Shown one piece after another: positions 1 through 8,614 of a DNA stretch of 64,000 nt. Source of the DNA: Gulosibacter sp. 10 (lineage in GTDB: Bacteria; Actinomycetota; Actinomycetes; Actinomycetales; Microbacteriaceae); assembly GCF_900163695.1 (NCBI RefSeq), contig NZ_FUIC01000053.1, positions 62,001 to 126,000 of the forward strand, written 5' to 3'. Within the stretch, counting starts at the first letter, position 1. Each line of letters opens with the position of its first letter. The translations under genes were made by a program, and so were the position numbers. Under the pieces are notes generated by a model. It did no database searches. It was not told the DNA's origin and saw only the letters and a list, made by a program, of their open reading frames with translations.

Positions 1-168
1 CGCGTCCCACGCCGCCTCGTCCGTCACGTCGAAGGCCGGGGCCGCGCCGCCCTCCGCCGCGAGGTCCAGGCCGGTCACGGCCCAGCCGTCGGCGCGGAGG
101 CGCTCGGCCACGGCCGCCCCGATGCCGGACGCGGCGCCGGTCACGATCGCGCGGGGTTCAGGCTGCAA
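1..168 (-). CDS. SDR-family oxidoreductase, N-terminal part (cut by window edge)
   Basis: Only the first 56 codons are in the window. The translation begins MQPEPRAIVTGAASGIGAAV, which contains the TGxxxGIG dinucleotide-binding motif of classical short-chain dehydrogenases, followed by the first beta-alpha-beta unit of a Rossmann fold ending near AFDVTDEAAW. The start is a TTG at 168-166, which overlaps the last 11 bases of the upstream symporter gene and so indicates translational coupling. Substrate cannot be told from this part. The pairing with a solute symporter suggests oxidation of the imported compound, which is inference. Confidence is high for the family and moderate for the exact start. 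Confidence 0.75.
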   Translation of the reverse strand, partial: MQPEPRAIVTGAASGIGAAVAERLRADGWAVTGLDLAAEGGAAPAFDVTDEAAWDA

Positions 169-1600
169 CGTCCGCCTCCTGCTTCGCCTCGAGCTCCTGC
201 TTCCATCCGGCGCCCGCGCGGGTCTCCCCGGCGATGAGCGCCGTCAGCACGTACACCACCAGTGAAGCAGCAATCGCGGGGACGATCGCCGGGAGTCCGC
301 CGACGACGAGCACCCCGGTCACGCCCAGTGCGGCGACCGCGCCGCCCGCGACGACCGAGAGCAGGGAGGCCCACTTGCCGCCGAACGGCGTGAACAGGCC
401 GAAGACGAAGGAGACGAACACGCCGGAGCCGTACATCGTGAACGCCATCGTGAGCACCTGGATGATCCCCGGCACCACGAGCGAGATGCCGAGCGCCACG
501 AAGCCGAGCACGACCGTGAGCGCCTGCGACCACACGAGCTGCCGCCTCGGGCTCTCGCGGATCGAGCGGACCTTGAGCAGGAAGTCCTGCGAGATGTTGC
601 TCACCGCGGCGAGCAGCAGGGCGTCGGCCGTGGACATCACCGCCGAGATGATGGCGGCGATGAGGATGCCCGCGGCCCAGACCGGCAGGACGTTCTCGAT
701 GAGCGCCGGCACCGCGCCAACGCTCGGGTCGAGGTCGGGGAAGAGCACCTTCGCCGCCATGCCCGCGAGCGCGGGGACCACGGCGAAGAGCGCCGTGAGC
801 ACGCCGGCCAGCGCGGCGCCGCCCGCAGCGACCCGGCCGCTCTTGGCCGCGAAGACGCGCTGCATGACGTCCTGGCCCACCATCTTGTGCACGACCACCG
901 GCAGCGCGGCGCCGAGGAAGAACGACCAGCCCTGATTGAGCGGGTTGAAGGACTGCTCGACCCCCGCCGAGTGGAACGCCTCGGTGATGGCGCCGAGGCC
1001 GCCCGCCGCCTGCACCGCGATGACGGCGACGAGCACCATGCCGACGACGATCACGCAGAACTGGATGAAGTCGGTGATGGCGACGCCCCACATGCCCGAG
1101 ACCACGGTGAAGACGATGATGAGCACCATGCCGACCACGGCGCCCCAGGGCTGCCCGAGGCCGAGCGCGCCGAACGCCGAGGCGGCGGCGCCGACCTGGC
1201 CCGCGAGGATGCCGAGCAGCGCGATCACCGAGAGCGCCGAGAGCAGCAGCTGCAGGCCGCGGCTGCGGTAGCGGCTGCCCAGGAAGCCCGGCACGGTCGT
1301 GAATCCGCCGTTGCGCATGGGCTTCGCGACAAACACGGCGAGGAGGCACAGGCCCGCGCAGACGCCGATCGCGAACGAGATCGCCGCGAAGCCCACGGCG
1401 TAGGCGTCCTGGCTCGTGCCGAGCACGAACGCGCCGCCGAAGTTGATGGCGAGCAGCATCGTCGCCGTGAGCACGGTGCCCATCTTGCGGCCGGCGAGCA
1501 GATAGTCGTCATCGCTCTTGACGCGGGTGCGCAGCCAGGCCGCGATGCCGAACATGCCCACCAGGTACAGCACGATGACGATGAGGATACCGAGGTTCAT
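158..1600 (-). CDS. Sodium:solute symporter family (SSS) transporter
   Basis: This 480-residue membrane protein has about 13 hydrophobic segments and the features of the SSS family (relatives of PutP, PanF and monocarboxylate permeases). These include an early YLLAGRKMG segment after the first helix, GMWGVAITDFIQF near the middle, and the STADALLLAAVSNISQD segment that carries the family's conserved Na+-site serines. It would import an organic solute with sodium. The substrate is not readable. The ATG start has a strong ribosome site (aaaggagg) 4 bases upstream. It overlaps the downstream SDR gene and is divergent from an Lrp-type regulator, with a 12-bp palindrome in the shared promoter region, so it is probably the regulator's target. 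Confidence 0.88.
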   Translation of the reverse strand: MNLGILIVIVLYLVGMFGIAAWLRTRVKSDDDYLLAGRKMGTVLTATMLLAINFGGAFVLGTSQDAYAVGFAAISFAIGVCAGLCLLAVFVAKPMRNGGFTTVPGFLGSRYRSRGLQLLLSALSVIALLGILAGQVGAAASAFGALGLGQPWGAVVGMVLIIVFTVVSGMWGVAITDFIQFCVIVVGMVLVAVIAVQAAGGLGAITEAFHSAGVEQSFNPLNQGWSFFLGAALPVVVHKMVGQDVMQRVFAAKSGRVAAGGAALAGVLTALFAVVPALAGMAAKVLFPDLDPSVGAVPALIENVLPVWAAGILIAAIISAVMSTADALLLAAVSNISQDFLLKVRSIRESPRRQLVWSQALTVVLGFVALGISLVVPGIIQVLTMAFTMYGSGVFVSFVFGLFTPFGGKWASLLSVVAGGAVAALGVTGVLVVGGLPAIVPAIAASLVVYVLTALIAGETRAGAGWKQELEAKQEADVAA

Positions 1601-1639
1601 CGACCCTCCTTTGGTAAAGAGAACGCTGCTTTGCGTTCA

Positions 1640-1651
1640 TATTGATCAATA
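1640..1651. promoter_or_regulatory. Candidate operator between symporter and Lrp regulator
   Basis: TATTGATCAATA is a perfect 12-bp palindrome in an AT-rich island of the 177-bp divergent intergenic region. Lrp/AsnC proteins bind AT-rich dyads, and the regulator next door is of that family. That this is its site is inference from position and symmetry. Confidence 0.45.
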
Positions 1652-1777
1652 ACTTACATACTTCCCTCCGATATGGCAATTACCGGGTTCGAGACATTCC
1701 ACTATCCTGGAGTTCCGACGCGCTGCGGCGCCGGAATCGACCAGCCGCCGGCTCGGCCCTCACAGAACGGACACACG

Positions 1778-2257
1778 ATGACGCGTGGACAGATGCCCAT
1801 CATCGACGCGGTGGACAAGCGCGTGCTCGAGGCGCTGCGCGACCACCCCCGCGCCACCACGAGCGAGCTGGCCGAGATCGCGGGCGTCTCCCGCCCCACC
1901 TTCCGCACGCGACTCGACCGGCTGTGGGACAGCGGCGTGATCATCGGCCACGAGCCCCAGCTCGATCTCGGGCTGATCGGCTTCACGGTGCAGGCCTGGG
2001 TCGAGCTCGAGGCCGACCAGACCAAGCTCCCCGAGATCGCGAAGGCGCTCGACGAGCTGCCCTCGGTGATCGAGGCGTTCACGACCACCGGCACCGCCGA
2101 CATCCGCTGCCGCGTGGCCGCGCACAGCACCGCGCACCTGCAGGAGGTGATCCGGGCGATCACCGACTGCGAGGGCGTCTCGCGCACCGTCTCCTCCGTG
2201 ATCCTCAGCCCCCTCGTCAACCACCGCAAGGTGCAGACGCTCGACCTGCTCCTCTAG
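1778..2257 (+). CDS. Lrp/AsnC-family transcriptional regulator
   Basis: The protein has 159 residues, the usual Lrp/AsnC size. An N-terminal winged helix (about residues 8-55, with [20 protein letters not shown] as the helix-turn-helix) is followed by a ligand-sensing RAM/ACT-like domain (about 65-150: [13 protein letters not shown], later [17 protein letters not shown]). The ATG at 1778 is preferred over an in-frame ATG at 1673, because the extension has no resemblance to the family. It is divergent from the symporter and SDR genes and most likely senses an amino acid or related compound to control them. The gene ends before a repeat-rich gap with no obvious U-rich terminator. Confidence 0.87.
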   Translation: MTRGQMPIIDAVDKRVLEALRDHPRATTSELAEIAGVSRPTFRTRLDRLWDSGVIIGHEPQLDLGLIGFTVQAWVELEADQTKLPEIAKALDELPSVIEAFTTTGTADIRCRVAAHSTAHLQEVIRAITDCEGVSRTVSSVILSPLVNHRKVQTLDLLL

Positions 2258-2270
2258 CGGTCGGCCGCCC

Positions 2271-2433
2271 CGGCAGGACCGGCCGCCCCGGCGGACCGGC
2301 GAGTCCGGCAGGCCCGGCCGCCCCGGCAGGCCCGGCGGGACCGGCGGGACCGGCAGGCCCGGCGGGACCGGCAGGCCCGGCGGGACCGGCAGGCCCGGCA
2401 GGCCCGGCAGGCCCGGCAGGCCCGGCGGGACCG
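2271..2433. repeat. GC-only 9/18-bp tandem repeat (GPA-type)
   Basis: Directly downstream of the Lrp gene, about 160 bases consist of alternating ggcaggccc and ggcgggacc words. The composite period is 18 bp, with 9-bp subunits. One frame on each strand would read Gly-Pro-Ala triplets like collagen, but neither frame has its own start or ribosome site. I treat it as a non-coding microsatellite-like tract. Confidence 0.8.
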
Positions 2434-2472
2434 CACGTCGTCGCGTCTGCGGTTCGGATGCTTCGCCGGGTG

Positions 2473-2545
2473 TGCCGTTCCGGATGCGAATAGCTTGCAG
2501 GACCGGCCATACGGATCGTGCGCGCTATTCGCATCCGGAACAGCA
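2473..2545. repeat. 73-bp palindromic repeat element, copy 1
   Basis: Two 27-base arms (2473-2499 and 2519-2545) are imperfect inverted copies, reading tgccgttccggatgcgaata inward on both strands. They flank a 19-base loop containing atacggatc. A second element with the same arm and loop lengths lies at 32468-32540. It sits 3' of the Lrp gene, between convergent genes, so it may act as a bidirectional terminator or a REP/BIME-like element. Confidence 0.8.
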
Positions 2546-2609
2546 GCCCGGGCTCAGACCACCCCCCGCCCGGGTGCCCCTCACCCGGGCAAACCCGGCT
2601 GGCCCCCGG

Positions 2610-2763
2610 GGTCAGGCCACCCGGCTCAGGCCACCCGGCTCAGGCCACCCAGCTCAGGCCACCCAGCTCAGGTCGCCAGGTTCAGGCCGCCCGGCTCGAG
2701 CCGCCGGGTTCAGGCCGCCCGGCTCGAGCCGCCGGGTTCAGGCGGCCCCGGCTCAGGCGGCCG
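2610..2763. repeat. 14-bp tandem repeat running into the PTS gene's stop
   Basis: About eleven copies of ggctcaggccaccc and variants (ggttcaggccgccc, ggctcgagccgccg) follow head to tail at a 14-bp period. The last copies run over the stop codon of the convergent PTS-like gene: the tca inside the word ggctcagg at 2751-2758 supplies its TGA. The repeat is non-coding apart from that end. Confidence 0.8.
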
Positions 2764-4411
2764 GGCGCGCCTTGCGCCGCGCGAACAGGTTCACCACGAG
2801 CGTGCCCGCGAAGGCGATCGCCGCGGAGGTCGCCATCGCGGTCACCATGCCGACGGCCGTGGTCGAGACGAAGGGCGCCGCGATGGCGGGCAGGTAGGCG
2901 GTGGCCTCCGCGCCCGTGAGCCCGACCACCGCGCCGCCCGCGGTCGCGGCGACCAGGGCGATCGCGAACACGCGCTTGTCGCCGAACATGAACGGGTACG
3001 AGGCCTCCACGAAGGTGCCGAAGAAGAAGTTCACGCCCGCCCCCGAGCCCGCGAGCGCGCGCTCGCCCGAGGTGCGCGGGGCCAGGAGGTTCGCCATCGT
3101 GATGCCGAAGGACACCATCACGAGCGCCGCCATGTCGATCGCGCCGAAGAAGCTATGGCCCTTCTGCGACATCTCGAGCAGCACGAGCGGCAGCAGCACG
3201 GCGTGGTACACGCCGCCGATGATCGCGGGCCAGATCACGAGCCCCGCGAGCGCGCCGGCCAGCAGCGGCGAGAACTCGAGCACGGCCTGGATGAGCGCCT
3301 GCACGCCCTCGCCGAGCCAGGCCGTCACGGGCGCGAGCACGAAGAACACGAGCAGGCCGGGCAGGGCGCCCGCGATGGCGCCGGTGAAGATGTTCGCGGT
3401 GGTGGCGGGGAACCTCCAGCCGAGGAAGAGCCGCACGAGCCATGAGGCGAGCAGGCCCGCGAGGATGCCGCCGACCAGGCCGCCGAGGATGCCGCCCGGC
3501 TGCGCGAGCGTGCCCGCGATCGCGCCGGCCACGAGCCCCACCTCGTCCAGCCCGGAGATCTTCCGCGCCGCCACGGCGGCCACCACGATGGGCAGCGCCG
3601 CGATGAGCAGGTCGAAGACCTCGCTCAGCCCTTCGAGGCCGGGGATCTTGCCGATCGCGAGGATGAGCGCGAGCGTGATGAACGCCGGGATGGAGCCGAC
3701 CATGATGCCGCGGATGCTGATGCGCCGCCAGGCCGGCTCGTCCCCGGCCGAGCCCGCGCCCGCCGAGCCGAGCGAGGGGCGGTACTTCGCGCCCCAGTGC
3801 CGGGCGAGGCCGGAGGCGTAGGCCACGGCGCGGGTCGTGCTCGTCGTGCCGGTGGTGCCCGAGGCCGAGACGAGGCGCAGCCCGAGCTGCTGCGCCTTCG
3901 CGATCGAGCTGCCGCCCGTGCCCGCGGCGGGCAGCCCCGCCTCGACGGCGGCGGTCACCGCGGCCGCGTTCGTGCCGGCCGGGTCGGCGCTCACGAGCAC
4001 GAGCGCGTCGATCTCGCCCGCGCGGATGCGCTCGGCGAGCTGCGCATCCCGCTCCCGGGCCGTCGCGTTGATCTCGGCGAGGGCGCCCTCCGCGAGCGGT
4101 CCGATCCGCCCCTCGGCCAGGCCCCAGAGCGCGGCGCGCGCCCGCTCGCCGATGCCGTCCATCGAGGCGTCCGCCGCGACGAACTGCACCGCGGCGAGTT
4201 CGAATCCCGCCGCCTCGAGCTGCCGCCGGATGTCGCCGAGCAGCTTCGCCGGATCGTCGCCGCCGTGGCTGCGCAGGTTGCCGCCGCTCGAGCCGAGCAC
4301 CGCGATCCGCCGGCGCGGCGCCCGCGCTCTGGATGCGGCGCCGTCCGGCTCGGCGTCGGAGGACGGGCCTTCGGAGGGCTGGCGATCGGATGCTGGGCGG
4401 TCGGCGACCAT
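2753..4411 (-). CDS. PTS EIIC-like membrane protein with N-terminal cytoplasmic domain
   Basis: 552 residues from an ATG with a gaaagaag ribosome site. After a disordered start, residues about 25-200 form a soluble alpha/beta domain (RRIAVLGSSGGNLRSHGG; later ALVLVSADPAGTNAAA and SASGTTGTTSTTRAVAYASG). From about 215 onward the protein is a hydrophobic EIIC-type permease resembling the PTS_EIIC_2/PfoR group: GGVYHAVLLPLVLLEM, GAIDMAALVMVSFGI, NFFFGTFVEASYPFMFGDK. I see no EIIB phosphocysteine motif and no EIIA histidine domain. It is therefore either dependent on other PTS proteins or a PTS-derived transporter or sensor. The substrate is unknown. It is divergent from the MHS transporter gene at 4695. 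Confidence 0.72.
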   Translation of the reverse strand: MVADRPASDRQPSEGPSSDAEPDGAASRARAPRRRIAVLGSSGGNLRSHGGDDPAKLLGDIRRQLEAAGFELAAVQFVAADASMDGIGERARAALWGLAEGRIGPLAEGALAEINATARERDAQLAERIRAGEIDALVLVSADPAGTNAAAVTAAVEAGLPAAGTGGSSIAKAQQLGLRLVSASGTTGTTSTTRAVAYASGLARHWGAKYRPSLGSAGAGSAGDEPAWRRISIRGIMVGSIPAFITLALILAIGKIPGLEGLSEVFDLLIAALPIVVAAVAARKISGLDEVGLVAGAIAGTLAQPGGILGGLVGGILAGLLASWLVRLFLGWRFPATTANIFTGAIAGALPGLLVFFVLAPVTAWLGEGVQALIQAVLEFSPLLAGALAGLVIWPAIIGGVYHAVLLPLVLLEMSQKGHSFFGAIDMAALVMVSFGITMANLLAPRTSGERALAGSGAGVNFFFGTFVEASYPFMFGDKRVFAIALVAATAGGAVVGLTGAEATAYLPAIAAPFVSTTAVGMVTAMATSAAIAFAGTLVVNLFARRKARPAA

Positions 4412-4694
4412 GCGCTTCTTTCGTTCGACGGCCGGCAGGCTGCCGGGCGGGCGATGCGGAACGCCATTCATCCTAGGACCGCATGGGTCCGGGCCTTCAA
4501 TTCGCCCCATAGCAGGTGTAGCCTGAGACGTCGCCAATCGCGATGACGACGACGGACGACGCTGTGGCCTATCCGGGCTCCGCGCCGCGCCGCCAAGCCA
4601 GCGCCGGCCGTGTCCTGGGCCAGCATCCTCGATCAGGAATCGGCCCGGGGACAGGGTCTCCGCGCCCGAAAACAGACCGTTCAGGAGCACATCC

Positions 4695-6134
4695 GTGTCG
4701 AAGGACACCGCCACCGTCCCCACGCAAGACCCGCAGGGCGCCGCGTCGACGAAGAAGAACAAGCCGTGGCAGGTCATCACCGCCAGCCTCGTCGGCACCT
4801 CCATCGAGTTCTACGACTTCTACGTCTACGCCACCGCCGCCTCCCTGGTCTTCCCCGCCCTCTTTTTCCCCAGCGACGACCACGTCACCGCGCTGCTCGC
4901 CTCCTTCGCCGTCTTCGGCGTGGCGTTCATCGCGCGACCCATCGGCTCGATCCTCTTCGGCCACTTCGGCGACCGCATCGGCCGCAAGGGCACCCTCGTC
5001 GGCACGCTCCTCGTGATGGGCATCGCGACCTTCATCATCGGCCTGCTCCCCACCGCCGCCAACCACGACGGCTCGGTGAACGAGAGCATGACGGTCATCG
5101 CGCCGCTCCTGCTCGTGGTCATGCGCTTCTGCCAGGGCCTCGGCCTGGGCGGCGAGTGGTCGGGCGCCGCGCTGCTCGCCACCGAGAACGCGCCCGCGAA
5201 CAAGCGCGCCATCTACGGCACCTTCCCGCAGCTCGGCGCGCCGATCGGCTTCATCCTCGGCAACCTGCTCTTCGTGATCCTCAACTTCACGCTCACCGAG
5301 GAGCAGTTCATGACCTGGGGCTGGCGCATCCCGTTCCTGCTCTCGGCCGTGCTCGTCGTCCTCGGGCTGTGGGTGCGCATCCAGCTCACCGAGACGCCCG
5401 CGTTCCAGAAGGTGCAGCGCGAGAAGCACGTCGTCAAGGCCCCGCTCGTCGAGGTCTTCAAGCACTCGTGGAAGGCGATCATCCTCGGCACGTTCGTGAT
5501 GCTCGCGACCTACGTGCTCTTCTACATGATGACCGCCTTCATGCTCACCTACGGCTCGACCCCCACCACCGAGCAGGCCGCCGCCGCGGCCGCCGAATCG
5601 GGCGAGGCCTTCGACGCCGCGAGCTACGTGGGCGGCCTCGGCTACCCGAAGACCGACTTCCTCATCATGCTCATCATCGCGGTGCTCTTCTTCGCCGCGT
5701 TCACGCTGGTCTCGGGCCCGCTCGCGGAGCGCTTCGGCCGCAAGAAGATGCTGCTCGGCGTCACCGCGCTGATCTTCGCGTTCGGCTTCGCCATGACCCC
5801 GATCCTCGACCTGGGCCACGTCGGCGTGCAGCTGCAGCTCATCCTGGGCATGACCCTCATGGGTCTCACCTTCGGCCCGATGGGCGCAGTGCTGCCCGAG
5901 TACTTCCCCGCGAACACCCGCTACACGGGCTCGGCGATCGCGTACAACCTGTCCTCGGTGATCGGCGCGGGCATCGCGCCCTCGGTCTTCGTCGCGCTCT
6001 GGAGCGTCGGCGAGGGCTCCCCGGTCTGGGTGGGCGTCTACCTGGCGGGCGCCGCGGTGCTCACCATCGTCGCCCTGCTGTTCAGCAAGGAGACCAAGGG
6101 CTACGACTACGCGAACACCTCCCGCGCGGACTGA
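4695..6134 (+). CDS. MFS transporter, metabolite:H+ symporter (MHS) family
   Basis: 479 residues with 12 predicted membrane helices. The opening VGTSIEFYDFYVYATAASLV and the loop GHFGDRIGRKGTLV are signatures of the MHS group (ProP, KgtP, ShiA, citrate and betaine carriers). The second half begins with SGPLAERFGRKKMLLG, the repeat of the 2-3 loop motif. It would import an osmolyte, dicarboxylate or aromatic acid with protons, and the family is too mixed to choose. The GTG at 4695 is favoured by an aggag ribosome site at 4683-4687, 7 bases upstream. The gene ends before a compound inverted repeat shared with the convergent aminotransferase gene. Confidence 0.88.
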   Translation: MSKDTATVPTQDPQGAASTKKNKPWQVITASLVGTSIEFYDFYVYATAASLVFPALFFPSDDHVTALLASFAVFGVAFIARPIGSILFGHFGDRIGRKGTLVGTLLVMGIATFIIGLLPTAANHDGSVNESMTVIAPLLLVVMRFCQGLGLGGEWSGAALLATENAPANKRAIYGTFPQLGAPIGFILGNLLFVILNFTLTEEQFMTWGWRIPFLLSAVLVVLGLWVRIQLTETPAFQKVQREKHVVKAPLVEVFKHSWKAIILGTFVMLATYVLFYMMTAFMLTYGSTPTTEQAAAAAAESGEAFDAASYVGGLGYPKTDFLIMLIIAVLFFAAFTLVSGPLAERFGRKKMLLGVTALIFAFGFAMTPILDLGHVGVQLQLILGMTLMGLTFGPMGAVLPEYFPANTRYTGSAIAYNLSSVIGAGIAPSVFVALWSVGEGSPVWVGVYLAGAAVLTIVALLFSKETKGYDYANTSRAD

Positions 6135-6160
6135 CCCCCTCCCCGTACCCCTGCTCCTAG

Positions 6161-6223
6161 CGAATCTTGGCGGCGGGTTGTCGGCCTCGGCTTCCGAGGT
6201 CGACGATCCGCCGCCAAGATTCG
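6161..6223. terminator. Compound inverted repeat between convergent genes
   Basis: Perfect 16-base arms (cgaatcttggcggcgg at 6161-6176 and its complement at 6208-6223) enclose a second small hairpin (cctcgg/ccgagg at 6185-6199). It has no U tract on either side. Its position between the convergent MFS and aminotransferase genes suggests a bidirectional terminator. Confidence 0.7.
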
Positions 6224-6259
6224 TCGTTGCGCCGGGGCTCGGGGCGCGGGGGCTCGGGG

Positions 6260-7471
6260 TCAGCGGGCGGATTCGAGGCGGGTGACGGCCTCCTCCACGG
6301 TGGAGCGGGGGCAGGCGAGGTTGATGCGCATGTAGCCCTCCCCCTCGACGCCGAACTTCTGCCCCTCGTCGAGCCAGAGCCGCGCCTCGGTGAGCATGAA
6401 CGTGCGCAGCCGCTCGGCGTCAGGCTCGACCTCGCGGCAGTCCATCCACGCGAGGTAGAGCGCATCGGCCGGCAGCACGTCGACGCCGGGCACGCGCGTT
6501 CGCACCGCCTCGGCGAAGTAGCGGTGGTTGCCGCGCACGTATTCGAGCACGGCCTCCAGCCAGGGCTCCCCGTGGCGGTAGGCGGCCTCGGCCGCGACCG
6601 TGCCGAGCACGTTGTTCAGCGAGGCCATGTTGCGGCCGATCTGCCGCCGCAGGTTCTCGCGCAGCGCGGGGTTCGGCACGAACACGTTGGCCGACTGCAG
6701 GCCGGCGAGGTTGAAGGTCTTGCTCGGCGCCGTGCAGGTGATGCTGTTCTGCGCGAACTCCTCGCCGAGCGAGGCGAAGGGGATGTGCCGCCGCTCGGGG
6801 TTCATGACGAGATCCTGGTGGATCTCGTCCGCGATCACGATCACGCCGCGGCGCGCGCAGATCTCGCCCATCGTGCGCAGCTCCTCCTCGCTCCACACGG
6901 TGCCCGTGGGATTGTGCGGGTGGCTGAGGATGAACAGCTTCGTGTCGGGGCGGATGGCCTCCTCGAACGCCTTCGCGTCGAAGCGGTACCCCTCGCCCTC
7001 GCGCACGAGCGGGGCGTAGGCGAGGTGGCGACCGTTGAGCCGCACGTCGTTGTGGAAGTGCACGTACACGGGCGGCTGGATGAGCACGGAGTCGCCCGGG
7101 CTCGAGAAGGCCTGGATGATGTTCTTGATCGTGGTGATGATGCCGTTGGTGTGCACGACCCACTCGTCGGGCACCTCCCAGCCGAAGCGCCTGGCCTGCC
7201 AGCCCGTGACCGCCTCGAGGTAGGAGGCGGTGGTCTCGAGCGGATAGCCGAACACGCCGTGATCCACCGCGTCGTGCAGGGCGTCGAGCACCGGCTGCGG
7301 CGCGCGGAAGTCCATGTCCGCCACCCACATCGGCAGCGGATCGGCGGCGGCCTCCTCCGGCGACAGCATCGTGGCCGCGCCGCTCCACTTCTCGGAGTTC
7401 GTGCCGCGGCGGTCGACCACCTCGTCGAAGAGCGACTGCTGGATTCCGGCGGTGGTCGTGCTCGAGTTCAT
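6260..7471 (-). CDS. PatB/MalY-type aminotransferase (cystathionine beta-lyase-like C-S lyase)
   Basis: 403 residues, a fold-type I PLP enzyme. Family marks include LPMWVADMDFRAPQPV at the N-terminus, the NPTGTVW substrate loop, ADEIHQDLV, and SKTFNLAGLQSANVF, where the SK lysine carries PLP. The ending EGYMRINLACPRSTVEEAV supplies the carboxylate-binding arginine. PatB/MalY enzymes cleave cystathionine or cysteine conjugates to homocysteine or thiols, pyruvate and ammonia. Some, such as E. coli MalY, also regulate. The ATG has an aaggaac ribosome site. It is monocistronic between the convergent MFS gene and the folD terminator region. Confidence 0.88.
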   Translation of the reverse strand: MNSSTTTAGIQQSLFDEVVDRRGTNSEKWSGAATMLSPEEAAADPLPMWVADMDFRAPQPVLDALHDAVDHGVFGYPLETTASYLEAVTGWQARRFGWEVPDEWVVHTNGIITTIKNIIQAFSSPGDSVLIQPPVYVHFHNDVRLNGRHLAYAPLVREGEGYRFDAKAFEEAIRPDTKLFILSHPHNPTGTVWSEEELRTMGEICARRGVIVIADEIHQDLVMNPERRHIPFASLGEEFAQNSITCTAPSKTFNLAGLQSANVFVPNPALRENLRRQIGRNMASLNNVLGTVAAEAAYRHGEPWLEAVLEYVRGNHRYFAEAVRTRVPGVDVLPADALYLAWMDCREVEPDAERLRTFMLTEARLWLDEGQKFGVEGEGYMRINLACPRSTVEEAVTRLESAR

Positions 7472-7595
7472 CGGTTCCTTCGTTCCGGGCGTGCGGGTGC
7501 TCCGACGAGACTATTCCGCCGCCGGGCGCTCGCGAAATCCCTCGTAACACTGCGGAAACGACGGCGCGACGAAGCGGACGGCGCGCCGGAGACGA

Positions 7596-7654
7596 CAGAT
7601 GCGTCGCAGTTCGCGGTTCTGCGGCGTGCAGAACCGCGAACTGCGACGCATCTG
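7596..7654. terminator. Perfect 26-bp-arm hairpin downstream of folD
   Basis: Arms at 7596-7621 (begins cagatgcgtcgcagttcgcg) and 7629-7654 are exact inverted copies over all 26 bases, with a 7-base loop (cggcgtg). It lies 76 bases downstream of the folD stop on folD's strand, so it is a plausible transcript end for glyA-folD. A T-run is absent, and the length and perfection exceed those of ordinary terminators. Confidence 0.75.
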
Positions 7655-7729
7655 CGAGGCATTCCGGCTGACAGGGCGGCGAGGCCCGCCGGGCCGCCCG
7701 GCGATCGGGCAGCCCGGCGGGCCGCGCAG

Positions 7730-8614
7730 CTACGCGGCGAGGCGCTCCGCGGTCTCCACCACGTTGGCGAGCAGCAGGGCCCGGGTCATGGGGCCCACCC
7801 CGCCGGGGTTCGGCGAGATCGCGCCGGCCACCTGCCAGGCGGCCGGGTCCACGTCGCCGCGCACCTTGGACTTGCCGGTCTCGGGGTCGACCGACCGCGA
7901 GACGCCCACGTCGAGCACCGCGGCGCCCGGCTTGATCCACTCCGCCCGCACGAGGCCCTGCGAGCCCGCGGCGGCGATGACCACGTCGGCCGTGCGCACG
8001 ATCTCCCCGAGGTCGCGCGTGCCGGTGTGCGTGAGCGTCGCGGTGGCGTTGATCTCGCGCCGTGTGAGCAGCGGTCCGATCGAGCGGCCCACGGTCACGC
8101 CGCGGCCGATGACGACCACGTGCTTGCCCGCGAGGTCGATGCCGTTGCGGCGCAGCAGCTCGATGCAGCCGCGCGGGGTGCACGGCAGCGGGGTCGAGAT
8201 GGGCTCGTTGACGTTGAGCACGAGGCGGCCGAGGTTGGTGGGATGCAGGCCGTCGGCGTCCTTGAGCGGATCGATGCGCTCGATGATCGCGTCCTGGTCG
8301 ATGTGCTTCGGCAGCGGCAGCTGCACGATGTACCCGGTGCAGGCCGGGTCGGCGTTGAGGCGGTCGACCGCCTCCTCCACCTCGCCCTGCGTAGCGGTCT
8401 CGGGCAGGTCGATGCGGATCGACTCGACGCCGATCTCGGCGCAGTCGCGGTGCTTGCCCGCGACGTACCATTTCGAGCCCGGATCCTCGCCGACCAGCAC
8501 CGTGCCGAGGCCCGGCACGATGCCGCGCTCGCGCAGCGCGGCTACGCGGTCGCGCAGGTCGGCCTTGATCTCGGCCGCCGCTTGCTTTCCATCGAGGCGC
8601 AACGCCTCGCTCAT
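7730..8614 (-). CDS. folD: Methylenetetrahydrofolate dehydrogenase / methenyltetrahydrofolate cyclohydrolase
   Basis: 294 residues, standard FolD size. It interconverts 5,10-methylene-THF and 10-formyl-THF via NADP-dependent dehydrogenase and cyclohydrolase steps. The catalytic YxxxK pair lies in [12 protein letters not shown] (about residues 48-59). The folate-site segment [13 protein letters not shown], the nucleotide-binding [14 protein letters not shown] and the terminal [16 protein letters not shown] are all present. Its ATG overlaps the glyA stop (ATGA), so the serine hydroxymethyltransferase that supplies methylene-THF is translationally coupled upstream. Together they feed purH, purN and purU elsewhere in the window. 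Confidence 0.96.
   Translation of the reverse strand: MSEALRLDGKQAAAEIKADLRDRVAALRERGIVPGLGTVLVGEDPGSKWYVAGKHRDCAEIGVESIRIDLPETATQGEVEEAVDRLNADPACTGYIVQLPLPKHIDQDAIIERIDPLKDADGLHPTNLGRLVLNVNEPISTPLPCTPRGCIELLRRNGIDLAGKHVVVIGRGVTVGRSIGPLLTRREINATATLTHTGTRDLGEIVRTADVVIAAAGSQGLVRAEWIKPGAAVLDVGVSRSVDPETGKSKVRGDVDPAAWQVAGAISPNPGGVGPMTRALLLANVVETAERLAA

Noticed and set aside
2258-2440. Collagen-like protein encoded by the GPA tract
   Set aside because: No start codon with ribosome site and no signal or anchoring sequence. The triplets arise on both strands from a simple GC repeat.
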